From Mytilus trossulus (Eukaryota > Mollusca > Bivalvia > Mytilida > Mytilidae), in contig NC_086376.1 in assembly GCF_036588685.1 (NCBI RefSeq), positions 56,071,166 through 56,135,165 of the forward strand: 64,000 nt of DNA, written 5' to 3'. Shown piece by piece: positions 13,789 through 25,579 of the stretch. Every line of letters begins with the position of its first letter. Position 1 is the stretch's first letter. The notes below the pieces were generated by a model that saw only the letters and a list, made by a program, of their open reading frames with translations, was not told the origin of the DNA and made no database searches. The translations under genes and the position numbers were made by a program.

Positions 13789-13844
13789 TATAAAACTTGT
13801 CAAAAACTGTCCATGGTCACTTTCAGTTTAAGTCAATAGTCCAG
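13789..13844 (+). promoter_or_regulatory. TATA box and non-coding exon 1 of tandem gene copy 1
   Basis: TATAAAA at 13789-13795 is followed about 25-30 bp later by an initiator-like TCACTTTC and by a short exon ending CCAG|GTAAGT at 13844. The layout matches the other four copies (initiator TTCACTTTC, exon ending TCTAG|GTATG), although the sequence has diverged most here. The transcription start near 13820 is inferred by analogy. Confidence 0.65.
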
Positions 13845-15040
13845 GTAAGTCCTAATACCGATAGTTTCAAGTGCAGGGAAATTCCTTGAATACATTTTTT
13901 CAATCTTGGTTAAAATACAAACTTAATTCACAAATTTAAGTTTTATTTTCACTTCAAATATGTTTAAACAAATTACTTTTGATATAGTCCATTATTTACT
14001 AAAATCACATTTTCTTGTTTATCGGTATCATTGGGTTAATTGCAATACAAAGTATTTTCTAATAACACTTTTGAAATTTAATTATGAAATTATACTATTT
14101 TATATTATTAAGATAAACATGTCTTTTAATTCTGTACATTGGCCAGTCGAAGACAAAATTCTAATGTTACAAAATGCGTTAACTCAAAATAAACATTTAA
14201 ATCATAATATTTTTTGTTTGTTAATAGTTTAATAGTTTCCGTGGTTATTTTTTGAAATTTCACGTTGTTTTGCACATTATTTTTTAATTAGACAACTTGT
14301 AATTAAGAGTTTATGTATCATAGGAGAGACTGATAACTAAAGGGTCCATGTTACGTTTAACAATTAAAAAATATGTGTAATATAAATACTTCGATGTTTA
14401 AGTTAAAATGTGAACTTTTCGAAATTGCGAACTTGTTTCTTGTTTTCAAAATATATTTATTCAGCTAAAAAGTTCAAATTCCGAAATATAAAATTTCTTT
14501 CGATTTGTTAGTTATAACGTTTATCCATTCAAATTCAGAAATCAACATTTTAAGAAGTGCAATCCTTTTTTTCTCTATCATATCAATGACCTAGCATTTC
14601 AAAATATAGAGATAAATATTTAAATATCGCCTTTCACGGTTCAGAATAATACAAACTTAAAATCGAACACGAACTCGAACATTAATTCAATGTAAATGCA
14701 GTTATTATTGCAGTTATGAATGGTTTAAAAAATAACATTTATACATTTTTGTTTCTTCATAATTTGCCATTTGTTTTAAAGTTTGAAGTTTTACAACTTT
14801 TTAACAATACGTAAAAATTGTAGATGTTTTATTTTCATAATGAAAGATCATTTTCATAATGAAAAATTATTTTCATTTTGAATTGGTTGTTCAACGCTAC
14901 TTAAACCTTACTGCTCAATGCGACAGTTTAGCAAATGGAAAGTGCATTCTTGACTGTATATTTTTACAGAACATTTATGTAATAAATTTATAAGATGACA
15001 ACTAACATATTATGATTTTTGCATTAGAAAAAGCATCAAA

Positions 15041-16246
15041 ATGAACACAAAGGTAGCCATTTGTCTGATCCTTCCCTGTATCATCGCACTGGTTTCATGT
15101 GCTTATTTACCTGGTAACTATGGATACCAACAACCAAGACAGGTAGCTCCTTATGCCAACTATGCTGCCAATAGTTACCAGGGTCTGAAACAGGCTAAAC
15201 TCTTTAACTACCGTGAGTATTTTGAAGTAATCTTTCGTCTTTTAACATGGAAATTATACATTTAAATTTATATTACTAGCATATTAATTTATGAGTTATT
15301 TAGGATATACGTCACAGAGACAGCAACCAAACGACACGAAAAGATGACATCTGGAGGTTTACAAACGATTCCCCTATCTATGCTATGTGTTCTGCTTTCG
15401 CATACTTCTATTTTAACCTCAAGCCACACAATGTTGAATTGAGAACATTTATTTTTTTCAAAATAGTTAAATCAAATATGGAATACATTCAAACCCAGAA
15501 AGTTTCTTCTTATTGCCAGAGATAAAATTAAACTTTATAAATTGTCAGTAACTATAAACAGGATTTGGTTTTTTTTCTATCGATTTATGAGTTTTGTACA
15601 GCGGTATACTACTGTTGCCTTCAGTTATATGAGTACTTTGGAATGAAAAGCATTAGCCTTTCAAAAAGGGCTAGTCGACTCTTAGCTGATGAAAATGGAA
15701 AGTGCTCTCGCTTTGTAGATTAATTCTTTTACTAGAATAGCCACGTGCATCAATCAACAAATTTTACCACACACGTGCGGTCAAACGTTATGAAGTAGTA
15801 TATATCGTTTAACGTTGTTGTTTACGAAACTCCAGAAGATTCGACTATTTATAGATAAAAGTTACCTGTGTACCAATATCATGAATATGCATGATTAATG
15901 ACCAGGCAAAATCTAATTGCTAAAATAGAGACGACAAATCCGATACTCTACAGGATTGAAGGACATTTACTAGGTTTGGATTGTCCTAACCAATCAATAA
16001 ACATTGATTATTCACCTCTCGTAATATCTTCCAATCAGTTGGCAAGAAAAATTCACGCACTAACTGTCCATCGTTCAATTCTTAATATCGACTCCTAGAA
16101 GTCGATAACAAGGAGTCGATAATAATTTCCATTTTGTTATGCTTCAATAATTAATGACTTGTTTTTATCATATTTTTTTTCCAGTTCTAGGAGGTCTGTA
16201 TTTCCTGAACCTGTTCAACTTCACTGGAAACAGAATTGCTGGTTAA
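15041..16246 (+). CDS. small secreted Tyr/Asn-rich peptide precursor, tandem copy 1
   Basis: The coding parts are 15041-15212 and 16185-16246 (donor ACC|GTGAGT, acceptor CCAG|TTCTAG), giving 77 residues. Residues 1-21 are a signal peptide (MNTKVAICLILPCIIALVSC, cleavage likely after Ala21). The mature part of about 56 residues has no Cys, Asp or Glu, four Lys/Arg, eight Tyr and seven Asn. It has a QQPRQ segment, a hydrophobic C-terminal third (LLGGLYFLNLFNF), one N-glycosylation sequon (NFT) and a C-terminal Gly that could be amidated. Upstream is non-coding exon 1 and a 1.2-kb intron, four to six times longer than in the other copies. Against copy 4 I count 15 synonymous changes and no amino-acid change. 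I do not recognise the family. A cationic antimicrobial-type peptide or a tyrosine-rich adhesive or structural secretion are both possible. Confidence 0.85.
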
Positions 16247-16700
16247 AATCCATATACAGAGTTTGGTAAATTTCTTTATACATTTTACGTGACATTATCA
16301 AGGCATACAAAAAACACATTCGTTATTACTTCTACCAATTAAAACGCCTAATCAATTTAGCTTATGTAAAAAATCTAAATTCTTTACTTACAAAACCAAT
16401 GTTACTGTTTGAATTCAACATATGGAGTTTTACTCTTTCGAACAAAGCTTAAACATTTAAAAAAATAATTCTAGTATCTTATTGCAGAAACGAGAAAATA
16501 TATGAATTCTCTAGTTTATATCAAAACGAAATCTTTTTGTAAGATATTAACTGTTTTGTTTTATTGTTTTAGATGCAGAATAAACTCAGGTGATACCGGG
16601 ATAATTAGATGCAGTCTAAGCTCAGTTGTTACCCGGATAAATGCTTTAGTTATTTATTGTGGATTGAAATAATAAAATTCAAATTCAAAACCTTTACGAT
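16247..16700 (+). other. 3'UTR exons of copy 1 with tandem duplication and poly(A) signal
   Basis: Exon 3 continues past the stop to a donor at 16265/16266 (GTTTG|GTAAAT). Exon 4 begins at 16573 after GTTTTAG. AATAAA is at 16671-16676. Exon 4 opens with two imperfect 36-bp direct repeats (agatgcag at 16571 and 16607), the first of which includes the splice acceptor AG. Confidence 0.65.
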
Positions 16701-17400
16701 GTGTGTTGATCTTGTACTATCGCCTGATTCTAAAAACTATAGGATAATTCTAATTCTAAACTTTCTTTATTTATAAAATTTTCCATGCATCACTCTTATA
16801 GTTTTTTATACCCTGATCAAATCACTCAGCTTTGATAAAGATCAGCTAGTCCGTGGCAGTTCTCCACGAGGTGACATGGTTTCTTTGTAACAATAGATGC
16901 ATTTTCAACGGTATGCAATTTAAAATACATTCCATCTGCACTTTTTTATAAGCATGTTCTTGGGGTTCCTAATTCTTTTTAATTTTTAAACATGCAGGTA
17001 ACAAATTGCTAAGTCTAACTATATATTCAAACTCGTAAGTTAAAAATAAACTGACAATCCCATGAAAGAAAAAAAAAAGAAAAAAACATAACACAGAAAA
17101 CAACAGACTGAGCAACACAAAGATCACAGAAAGCCGGGTATGATTCAAGGTGCTCCGGACGAGTTAGCATAACCTGCTCCAAATACGACATCTGTTGAGT
17201 AACTCATTACAACACATTGAAAATGTTTTTTAGAAGAGTGGAATCACACTAAAGCTGATTGGTAGTTGGCTCCTATATAACCATAAGTAATCACCATATG
17301 AAATCATCGGTCATGTAAATTTCTTATCCTGAAACTTGACCGAATGTGAAAATCATAAATAGAAACCATGTTTTTTTTTCATGACAAAAAAATGACTGTA
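16701..17400. other. intergenic, unassigned
   Basis: No gene is visible. About 17040-17200 contains a diverged copy of the 'ggtgctccggacg...agcataacctgctcc' dispersed segment that ends Penelope-like copies elsewhere in the window. Confidence 0.45.
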
Positions 17401-17410
17401 ACCGGAATAA

Positions 17411-17540
17411 AAACATGTGAATCTCAAATCAAGTGAAATTCACATGAATATCATGTGAGTTTCGTGTGTAAGCTCGTGTGAGGTGAAATTCACGTTATTA
17501 TTTTCACGAGAATTTCATGTGAAATTCACGTAAGCAAATT
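17411..17540. repeat. self-complementary GTGAAATTCAC repeat cluster
   Basis: The words gtgaaattcac, catgtgaa, ttcacgtga and their reverse complements recur at least six times in 130 bp, so the stretch can fold on itself in several registers. It looks like a small foldback/MITE element. No coding potential. Confidence 0.65.
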
Positions 17541-18365
17541 TTGCCTGTGTTCAAGATATAGGAAAAATAAAAAAAGAATCTGTGGTATGATTGGCAATAA
17601 CACAACTCTTAACAAGAGACCAAATAACACAGTTTCACGGTTTTCCTAACGTCCAAAATAGTTTACACAGGGATCTCGTTATGACAATATAATGACATTT
17701 CCTTCATCCTAGTTGCTTCGCCATGTGATATATGGCTCCACCTTTCAGTATTTGTATTTCATTAGTCTAAACTCAAGATACACTGATGTGGCTTATAAAC
17801 GCAGAAGCTATGTCAATTCTCACTGCTGCTGGTAAATTCACTTCTAAAAATTGATAATGTTGTGGCTTTTTTGTCTGCTTCAGACACGGAGAGGACTGTA
17901 TCAAGAACACAGCTTATTGAGCGCCGCCCCTTGGTGTCTGTTGCAGTAGTAAAACCTACATTATTTTCAGTATCGGTTTACTGCAGTATGTGTTATTTGG
18001 TGCGAATAAACAGGAACTTTTGTTACATTTATATGTGTTTCTATGCATCAAATATGAGGGGGTTTCTTGGAGCTCTTACGCTCACAGTCCTAGAGCATCG
18101 TCCCTAGGTAAAAAGAAAAAAAATGCATGTTGGAGATAGCCAATCAATGATTAAATAAAGCAAAAATAAAAACCTTGTTTGGAAAATATAATAACATATC
18201 TTATATTTTTCTTATTTGTAAATTATAGTATTAATAAGATGATGTGTTGTATAACATCTTCATAGTGACATGTTGCTACACCTTGCAATATATAAATAAA
18301 AATTTTAAAAATAGTTTTTTCTCCTCAGATTCCAATTGATATAATAACTAATTTAATTGAACACC
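17541..18365. other. intergenic, unassigned
   Basis: The frame at 17862-18107 has no features I can place. No promoter or repeat is evident. Confidence 0.4.
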
Positions 18366-18369
18366 ATTG

Positions 18370-19745
18370 TCAAAAAGAGAGGCGAAAGATACCAGAGGGA
18401 CATTCAAAGTCATAGATCGAAAACAAAATGACAAAGCCAAAGCTAAAAAAAAAAAGAAAATACAAACAGACAAAAAAAAAGTAAAATCACAAAAATACTG
18501 AACTCAGAGGAAAATCAATTAGGAAAGTCCATAATACATGGCAAAATCAAATAACAAAACGCATAAAAAACGAATGGACAAGAACTGTCATATTCCTGAC
18601 TTGGAGCAGGCATTTTCAAATGTAGAAAATGGTGGATTAAACCTGGTTCTATATCGCTAACCCTCTCACTTTAATAACAGTATTATAGTACACAAGACAC
18701 AGCATAGATTAAGCAACACGAACCCCACCAAAAGCAGGGAGTGGTCTCAGGTGCTCCGGACGGGTAAGCAGATCCTGCTCCACAGATCTGTGGCACCAGC
18801 CATATTGCTTATGCTATAAATTACAAACCCAGTAAATAGTCTAATTCGGTAGGTCGTCTTCGTAAAAAGGGAATGGGATTGTAGTTAAATCATCAGGAAT
18901 ATCTGATATCATCTGTGTCACGGATATTCCGTAACGCCCAACCAACTCGTGATGGCGTCCGTAAAATTTACTAAGTGGGATTTCAACTTCACCCTTTGGA
19001 ACTCCTGGTTAAATAGCTTCAATTTGAGCAGCAACTCACTATTAAGGAAAGCATGATAGGAAATGTAAACCTGGGGATATCATATCAATTGTGAGATATA
19101 TATTCCGTATGCAGGCGCTGCTGGGATGTTGCTACTTAGAAATGGAAAATTTACAATTGGGAAGCTCAATTATCTTTTTGTTGTAAAGTTTTGTTTTCAA
19201 TAGACCCTTATTGTCCACTTTTATACGTAATTCAAGACATGAGGCAGACTTAGCCGTATCTGTTGTATCGTTAATCTCTAGTTCGATGGGATAGATACGT
19301 TCAACAAAGTCACAAAATTTCGAATTATTTAATGAGAGAACATCATCTATATAGCGGCAAGTAAAGTTATAGGATATTGCTACTTATTTTCTTTCTTCTT
19401 AAGAAGTCCATATATGAAGTCAGACTCATATTCATAAGAATAAGGGAACAAGTTGGTAAGAAGAGGGTCACAGTTTGTTCCAATAGGAATGCCGATAGTT
19501 TTTTGACAAACACGTCCTCCAAACATAAAACAAATGGTTGTTAATCAAGAAATCAAGCATCTTGATAACCAGTTTTTAGAGATTTTTTTGTTTGAATCAG
19601 ATTGCCAAGTCCTCTTCAATAGATGCTTTTATCTGCGAATACATTGCCATTTTCTTGAATTTTGAGTTCCAACATGATCTCAGCTCGTCTCTAACATCTT
19701 CGACCACAACTTGTCTTGACATCTTTTTTCCAACTCTCCATATAC
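18370..19745 (-). pseudogene. Penelope-like reverse transcriptase, decayed, with 3' tail
   Basis: Read on the minus strand, about 19745-18890 gives, across frame breaks, the RT blocks MFGGRVCQKTIGIPIGTNC, CRYIDDVLSLNNSKF and ERIYPIELEIND, in the usual order. It then runs into a 3' non-coding tail (18370-18850) shared with 34345-34570 (minus) and 55700-55990 (plus): 'ggtgctccggacgggtaagca', 'ctccac', 'aacaccattgtcaaaaagag'. Several stops and indels interrupt the reading frame. RT identity is secure from the YIDD block; Penelope-type is inferred. Confidence 0.75.
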
Positions 19746-20987
19746 TAGTGGTAAGAATTCGTATTCATTAAACGTATGGGAAATTAAAATGACAGCCAAA
19801 TGACAACCTCTCCTGAATTTGTGTCATCTAATAGACGGGAATAGTTTATCTCATTTTATATAAGTTAAATAGGACAGACGCCCTAAATAAGATTCGTCAG
19901 TTTTGAACAGCTGCATCAAATATTTGTCATGTTTGTCCTGGTAACAATCCAATATTTGGATTTTACACCAAGAAAATGATTTGTTTGATTTGATTTGAAT
20001 ATTTCGATTGAAAAAGCTGCTCAAAGTGTTAAAATCAGACTTACATTTAACGACTTTTTTTAATGACAAGAAATCCAAAAACCCTATGATACATCAGCAA
20101 GAACTGCATGGCCTAAGAATTGAGAAAATTCCAGAATATTCAAGAAAATTCCAGTTTTCTTGCAAAAATAGACGTATAGACAGTTTGAACAATAGGATAC
20201 ATGAAACTTTCTATAAATATAGCCCGTCTTAGAAATACCAGGGTAAGACCATTTTTCTACTATATTACGTTTCCAAGTGGATGACAGGCCATCTTTGTTC
20301 CAAATTGTTTGTAAAAGGATAAGGTGCGCTGTTTTAATTTTTCAATTACTTCATTACTTTCATTTTTTTTTATTTCTGTTTATTAAAGGGTGTACTTTTC
20401 GAAATTTTGTCAGATGTTCGAACTCTTTTGTTTTTTCACTTAGATATACGGTAAAATATTTTGCTCCATGACATAAATTTTTCTTTTCATGTAAGACTTT
20501 AATAGCTCATAAAAGGTCATTTGCCAAAATACATTCTATATTTGTTTTCTTTCGATTTGAGACGCAAAAATATTTAATGCAAATATAAGGTAAAAGGCCG
20601 AGTCAGGCGAAAAATCTAAGAAATCGAAAAGTTTTATTTATATAATCAATATATTTAGCTAATTTTATTCCTAAAATAATTAAATGCTCTCATGACCTAA
20701 AGTATCAATTCTAAATTCTAGTTTGTTTAATTTCAACTAAGTAAGTTATCAAGTCAACCCTGAGAGTCAACCAAACCTTGTATCTATAGTCACAGTGTTT
20801 GCTGAATGAAGGCTATTCCAGGAGGATGTGGCGTATCACGGTAATCATAGTCATATGAAACTTCAAATTAAAAAAAAAATTGAACAAGTTTTATTTAATT
20901 GAATTGAATGGCTGAGTTTTACTCAAATAGAATTGAATATGAACTATTTTTGAATGAAAATCCTTCATATTAATGTCAAAATCTTCA
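19746..20987. other. unassigned stretch
   Basis: Overlapping open frames lie on both strands around 19851-20232 (for example Lys/Asn-rich ones at 20008-20232, plus), but none shows a domain or splice pattern I can support. Confidence 0.35.
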
Positions 20988-23916
20988 TAAATCACGGTGG
21001 GTATGGTTGTCCTGCGAGAGAACGTACTGTGCTGGTGATAGGGTCCTGTCGGGTGCTGGTGGGTCCTGATTCTGTGCTGGTGGGTTTGTTTACATTGTAT
21101 CAGAACGGCAATAAAACGACTGTTTTGTTGCTTAATTTTTCTCTGATATGTCATAAGTACCATGCAAAGTATATTACAACAATATTATATTGCAAAGTCG
21201 TGCAAGTTCGTTAAACGGAATTGTCCTGACGCTGTGCTGGTGATAAGAAAAACGGTCCTGGTTCTGTGCTCCTATGTCCTGGTTATGTGCTTTTATATTT
21301 TAGTTAAAAGTGGCATATATTCAAGATCATTGCTGCTGTACTGTTATTGACTTATTAGCTGTTGTCTGCTTTCTTGAAATTGACATTGTTGTGCATCTGT
21401 TTACTGTTATTATGAGAGAAAAAAATCCCCTATTTTCAAATATTTTTTTTAAACTAACTGTAATCTTATTTATTGGCCTGTTAATTGAACCCTTCTTGCC
21501 CCCTTTTAAGATAAGAAAATATGTTTACGATTTTCGGGATAACGATCATTTTGAAAGATCACCAAAATACGTTGTAATATATACAATACTTATATAAAGT
21601 AGATGATGTGGTATGTTTGTTGTCAATGGACAAATTTCCATAAGAAACCAAAGAAAGTATGTGTTAACAACCATACGTCATCGTACGACCTTCAACAATA
21701 ACCCATAAAATAAAAATGTAAAGGGTTTTGCATAAAAATGGAGAGCAAAAATATAGAACAAAGGACTTTCTGAGCGTTTGAATCATGTCTTTAGCAGCTT
21801 AAAACACATTTGTTTGTGAACAATTGAGTGCTGACTATAAGAATGACAATAGTATTTCGGGTTTGTTTTTTTGGTTTTCTTATAGCTATCAAGAATCACT
21901 TGCTGTAAGATTTTTCCAGCACATTTTTTTTTTTCTAAACGGTTATCAGGGTTTTTTTTTCGAAAGTTCGATAGAACACTAAAAAAATTTACTATTTTAT
22001 GAAAGGGCAGGCTAGAATATGTCAGAGAATGAAGACGAGATAACCTAGAGAACACTAATAAAATTAAGATTTCTTAGCTTTTTTCATTTCAAAATAAATA
22101 TTTTTGATAAAGAATTACGGGGGAGGAAGTGAACAATGTGTCCTTCTTTTCTATATATAAATATTTTTCATGAATAAAAATAAAATGTGCCTTGATTATA
22201 ATTGAAAATGAGTAAATGGAAAAAATACAAACTAAAATACACTTTTATTTTAATATTGGTAATATCACTAAGCTTTTAAGTTTTGTGTGTCAAACACACC
22301 ATCTCTGTAGTAATGACTCCTTACTAAGATATTTCACTTCATTCATTTTTTTTCTGCATTTTTTTATATTTTGAATTCATAGAATTATTATATTAAAATG
22401 TAGCCTTAATTTATATTAAAAAAAAAACTGAATCTAAAGCCAGATATATCAAACATTTTTGTTTCCATCTATCCGTTTTCAATCTTTAACAATCAACAAT
22501 AACACGCCTGAAAAGCAAAATGCGTACTCGGCTGTCTGTAATCGACCATTTTTAGACACCCCATGCTCCTAAAAAAACAAACCGGGGTGGGGGTTCAAAG
22601 ATGCAAATTAAGTACTTTTATCAATATTTTATCTTTTCGTGTACGGTTTATGACTCCTGTGGCCTGTCAATTCCGAAATGTGCAAACTGCAATAGTATCA
22701 AAACAGCACAGACAATGAATAACAGAGATGTAATTTTCTACATATATCAAGGGGAAACTTCTTGCAAAGCATTATTATTTATAGTTCATTATTGTATTTA
22801 GTAGAAAAGGAGAATTTAGTGAAAATAAAATCACTATTTTTGTAGAAAATTTCACAGACCTTTGTACAGAAATTGTTGTTATGTTTAGCATTGGGTCAAC
22901 ACAATGGTTCATTTCCGAGTAAAAAAAATCAAAATGTCTATCTACCTTGCACATTTCAGAAAATTCAGATCAGATAACGAAACTGGTTCCAGCAACATTT
23001 ATAAGCAATTTAAGATTGTGACCCTCACAGTTTCCATTCACCACAAATATTCTTTTACAACGAATCATTTTAAATACAAAAAGGGTGAGGAGTCCGTGTC
23101 ATCTGAAATAAATGCTAAGCATAGATCTAGAAAGCGACATATAATCATGACATTAAAAAAAGTCTCTTCTTTTCGACTTTTTTCGAACAAATTGACACAT
23201 AAAATGAATTATATAGTATTGTGGAATTTTTAACTTATTTTAGATACTATATATTGTTATCTGATATTGGACGAAAGATGTTGCCCTTTTATGTTATTAT
23301 GTAATACAAGTTCAGATCATTTGAAACCACATATTAAACAGACAAATGGATGCACAAGAGCTAAAATAGGAGTCATAGATCCTGTTGGCAACAATTATCT
23401 GGCTAATTTTATTGATTTTGTAACATTTGTTTCAAATATGACCAACTTCTTATCCAAAATCACCAGCACCGTATCAGGACCCACCAGCACAATGACAGGA
23501 CCCACCAGCACAGTATCAGGACATGAATAAATTGAGAAAATGATAAATTTCAATAAATTGCAATGTCTTTTCACAAAATTGTTTTGTCGTGTGGATTGCA
23601 GCATAGAAAGCGGACTCTATGAGCATTTTTGTTTTATTTTTTCAGTTCGTTTTTTTCTGAAAATGAGCATTTTTGTGTTACGCTTACTGAAACAGTTTAG
23701 ACTAGAGGGTCATTTTTTTAATGGTTTATATATGAACCCATAAGAAACGAAATTGAAAAATCTCAACTGTTTTCTTCCATTTTTTATGAGTGAAAACGTC
23801 AAAAATCATCATTTACGTCTTTGTTTTCATTTTTTCATTGATCACCAGCACCCGTCATGACCGAATCACCAGCACAGTACGTTCTCTCGCAGGACAACCA
23901 TACCCACCGTGTAAAT
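20988..23916. mobile_element. 2.9-kb terminal-inverted-repeat transposon, Transib/RAG-like ends
   Basis: The element proper is 20993-23911. Its first and last 47 bp are a perfect inverted repeat (CACGGTGGGTATGGTTGTCC at the left end, its complement at the right), and similarity continues imperfectly to about 69 bp. It is flanked by TAAAT at 20988-20992 and again at 23912-23916, a 5-bp target duplication. The termini carry repeated GTGCTGGTG words (21029, 21053, 21074, 21234) and complements (23461, 23482, 23503, 23843, 23867), spaced 21 or 24 bp. Transib transposons, relatives of RAG1, are known for CAC-type heptamer ends and 5-bp duplications; that match is knowledge plus inference. No complete transposase is visible, so it looks non-autonomous. 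Confidence 0.9.
22904..23530 (+). pseudogene. interrupted open frame inside the terminal-inverted-repeat element
   Basis: The frames 22904-23233 and 23267-23530 are in the same register and are separated by a single TAA at 23231-23233; the 33 bp between are otherwise open. Together they give about 208 codons. The first part is basic (KHRSRKRH); the second has a Cys/His cluster (CCPFMLLCNTSSDHLKPH) and ends inside the right subterminal repeat, where the 21-bp units translate as repeated GPTST. I do not recognise a family. It may be a fragment of the element's own protein or chance. The start at 22904 is not an established initiator. Confidence 0.3.
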
Positions 23917-24640
23917 GTAGCGAGTAGAAATAACAGATTCTTAAAAACGATTTTAATACAATAAATCATTTAACAACTGTTAGGTAATAGTTCAATTAGT
24001 AAAATGGGAACGCATGGAAAATATAAAAACAACTGGCATGGCTCTTTCAATTCACCTATCTGTCACGCTTTCCACGTGCTCTATTTTTATTGGTTATCGA
24101 GGTCACAATCATGTGAACTTTCGGAAATAAACTCGAAAGTTACTAGGTTTAATAGCTTGCAATCAAAAACCACTGAATGAAATAATATTTGTCGATAATA
24201 ACTATCAAAAAATTGTTCATGCAAGATATAGGTTACATTAATTGATGCACTGGTTGAATAATCGCAATATCATTAAAATTTAAAGAAAATCGATCGCGAT
24301 TCATTCGAATTTAACAAAAATAAGGGAATTGCATGAATTTCAAACCAAGCGTGGCAGGATGCGTAGACGGAATGAGCGTCTCGCTATATACATGAATCGC
24401 CCGATAAGCGAATTAAAACTTGACCAAAACGTCTCAAAATGGAATAGAACACGGTCGGTAAAGGAACAGATCAAAGGAATTTACTGGTATCTACTTGTCT
24501 ACAACTGCAAAAACATGTCGATTTAGTGTTTACACCAATACAACGGTATCTGTCAACCATTTCATGATGGTGACCATTACATTTCTGTAGCTTGGGCTTT
24601 TTTCTTTCTTTTCTTTTTTAGCATGGGGTAAGCTTTAAAC
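23917..24640. other. unassigned stretch
   Basis: An Arg-rich frame at 24329-24526 (RGRMRRRNERLAIYMNR) has no recognised domain. Nothing else is seen. Confidence 0.35.
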
Positions 24641-24950
24641 GATCCTGACATGAGTTATCATTGATATGGTTATATTTATAAATAAACTGTTTACAAAATT
24701 TTGAAATCTTTGAAATACTAAGGCTTTTCTACCTCAGGCATAGATTATCTTAGCTGTATTTGGCAACACTTTTAGGAGTTTTGGTCCTCAATGCTCTTCA
24801 ACTTCGTACTTTATTTGGCCTTTTTAACTTTTTTGGATTTGAGCGTCACTGATAAGTCTTTTGTAGACGAAACGCGCGTCTGGCGTATATACAAAATTTA
24901 GTCCTGGTATCTATGATGAGCTTATTTCCAACTAACTCTGTTGGTGATTT
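24640..24950 (+). repeat. dispersed repeat with ACGAAACGCGCGTCTGGCG core
   Basis: Matches the ~363-bp tandem family at 59355-60180: 'gatatggttatatttataaat', 'tactaaggcttttctacctcagg', 'gagcgtcactgat', 'gtagacgaaacgcgcgtctg', 'tttagtcctggtatctatga'. Other copies are near 28050-28420 and 28655-28985 (minus) and 56140-56310 (plus). Confidence 0.85.
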
Positions 24951-25579
24951 TATGGTTTGAGGATCCTCTTTGAATGAAATCAAAATAGGGTGAACATGCG
25001 CGAACGTAACGTTTTAACTGAGCTAAATAAACGCCAAGCCGAGTGTATGCAACTGCCTAGAAATGAGAAGTTGACAATTGGAAAGTTGAAATCATAATGA
25101 TTGTCATAGGACTTCCGTCTGTCAAAGAAAATATCAACATATGAATCAGGCCTTCTACTCTCGGTAGTACCTTGAAGAATACCATCACAATAGTGTAATA
25201 GGATGTAAAAGATGTAACCATTCATTGAAGACTTCACTTATCATATTTTTAATTTTCCTAAAATAATTTGATTAGAGCTTCAGATTTCTTACATAAGCCA
25301 AAACTCTTTTCATACTATTAAGATTTCATATATTGCGTAAGTAAAAATTCACTCTTTCCCCATATTTTTTGGGTTTCTTGTGGTGTGTTATGGTCTTTAA
25401 TGTAAAAGTGCCAAAAGAGAAAAAAATGTGAAAACCGTGTCGACGTCATTGTTTTTATATATGAACAAAAGCTAAATATAAAAAAAATGTGCTTTTAAAT
25501 GTATTTTCAAGAAACAAAGGTTAACGTATATGAAACAAGAATAAGAGTAATGACTTGTACCTGTTTATTGTATAAACAC

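Noticed and set aside
15041-15265. Unspliced 74-residue product of copy 1
   Set aside because: The reading beyond the GTGAGT donor differs in every copy, whereas the exon-3 join gives the same protein in all five.
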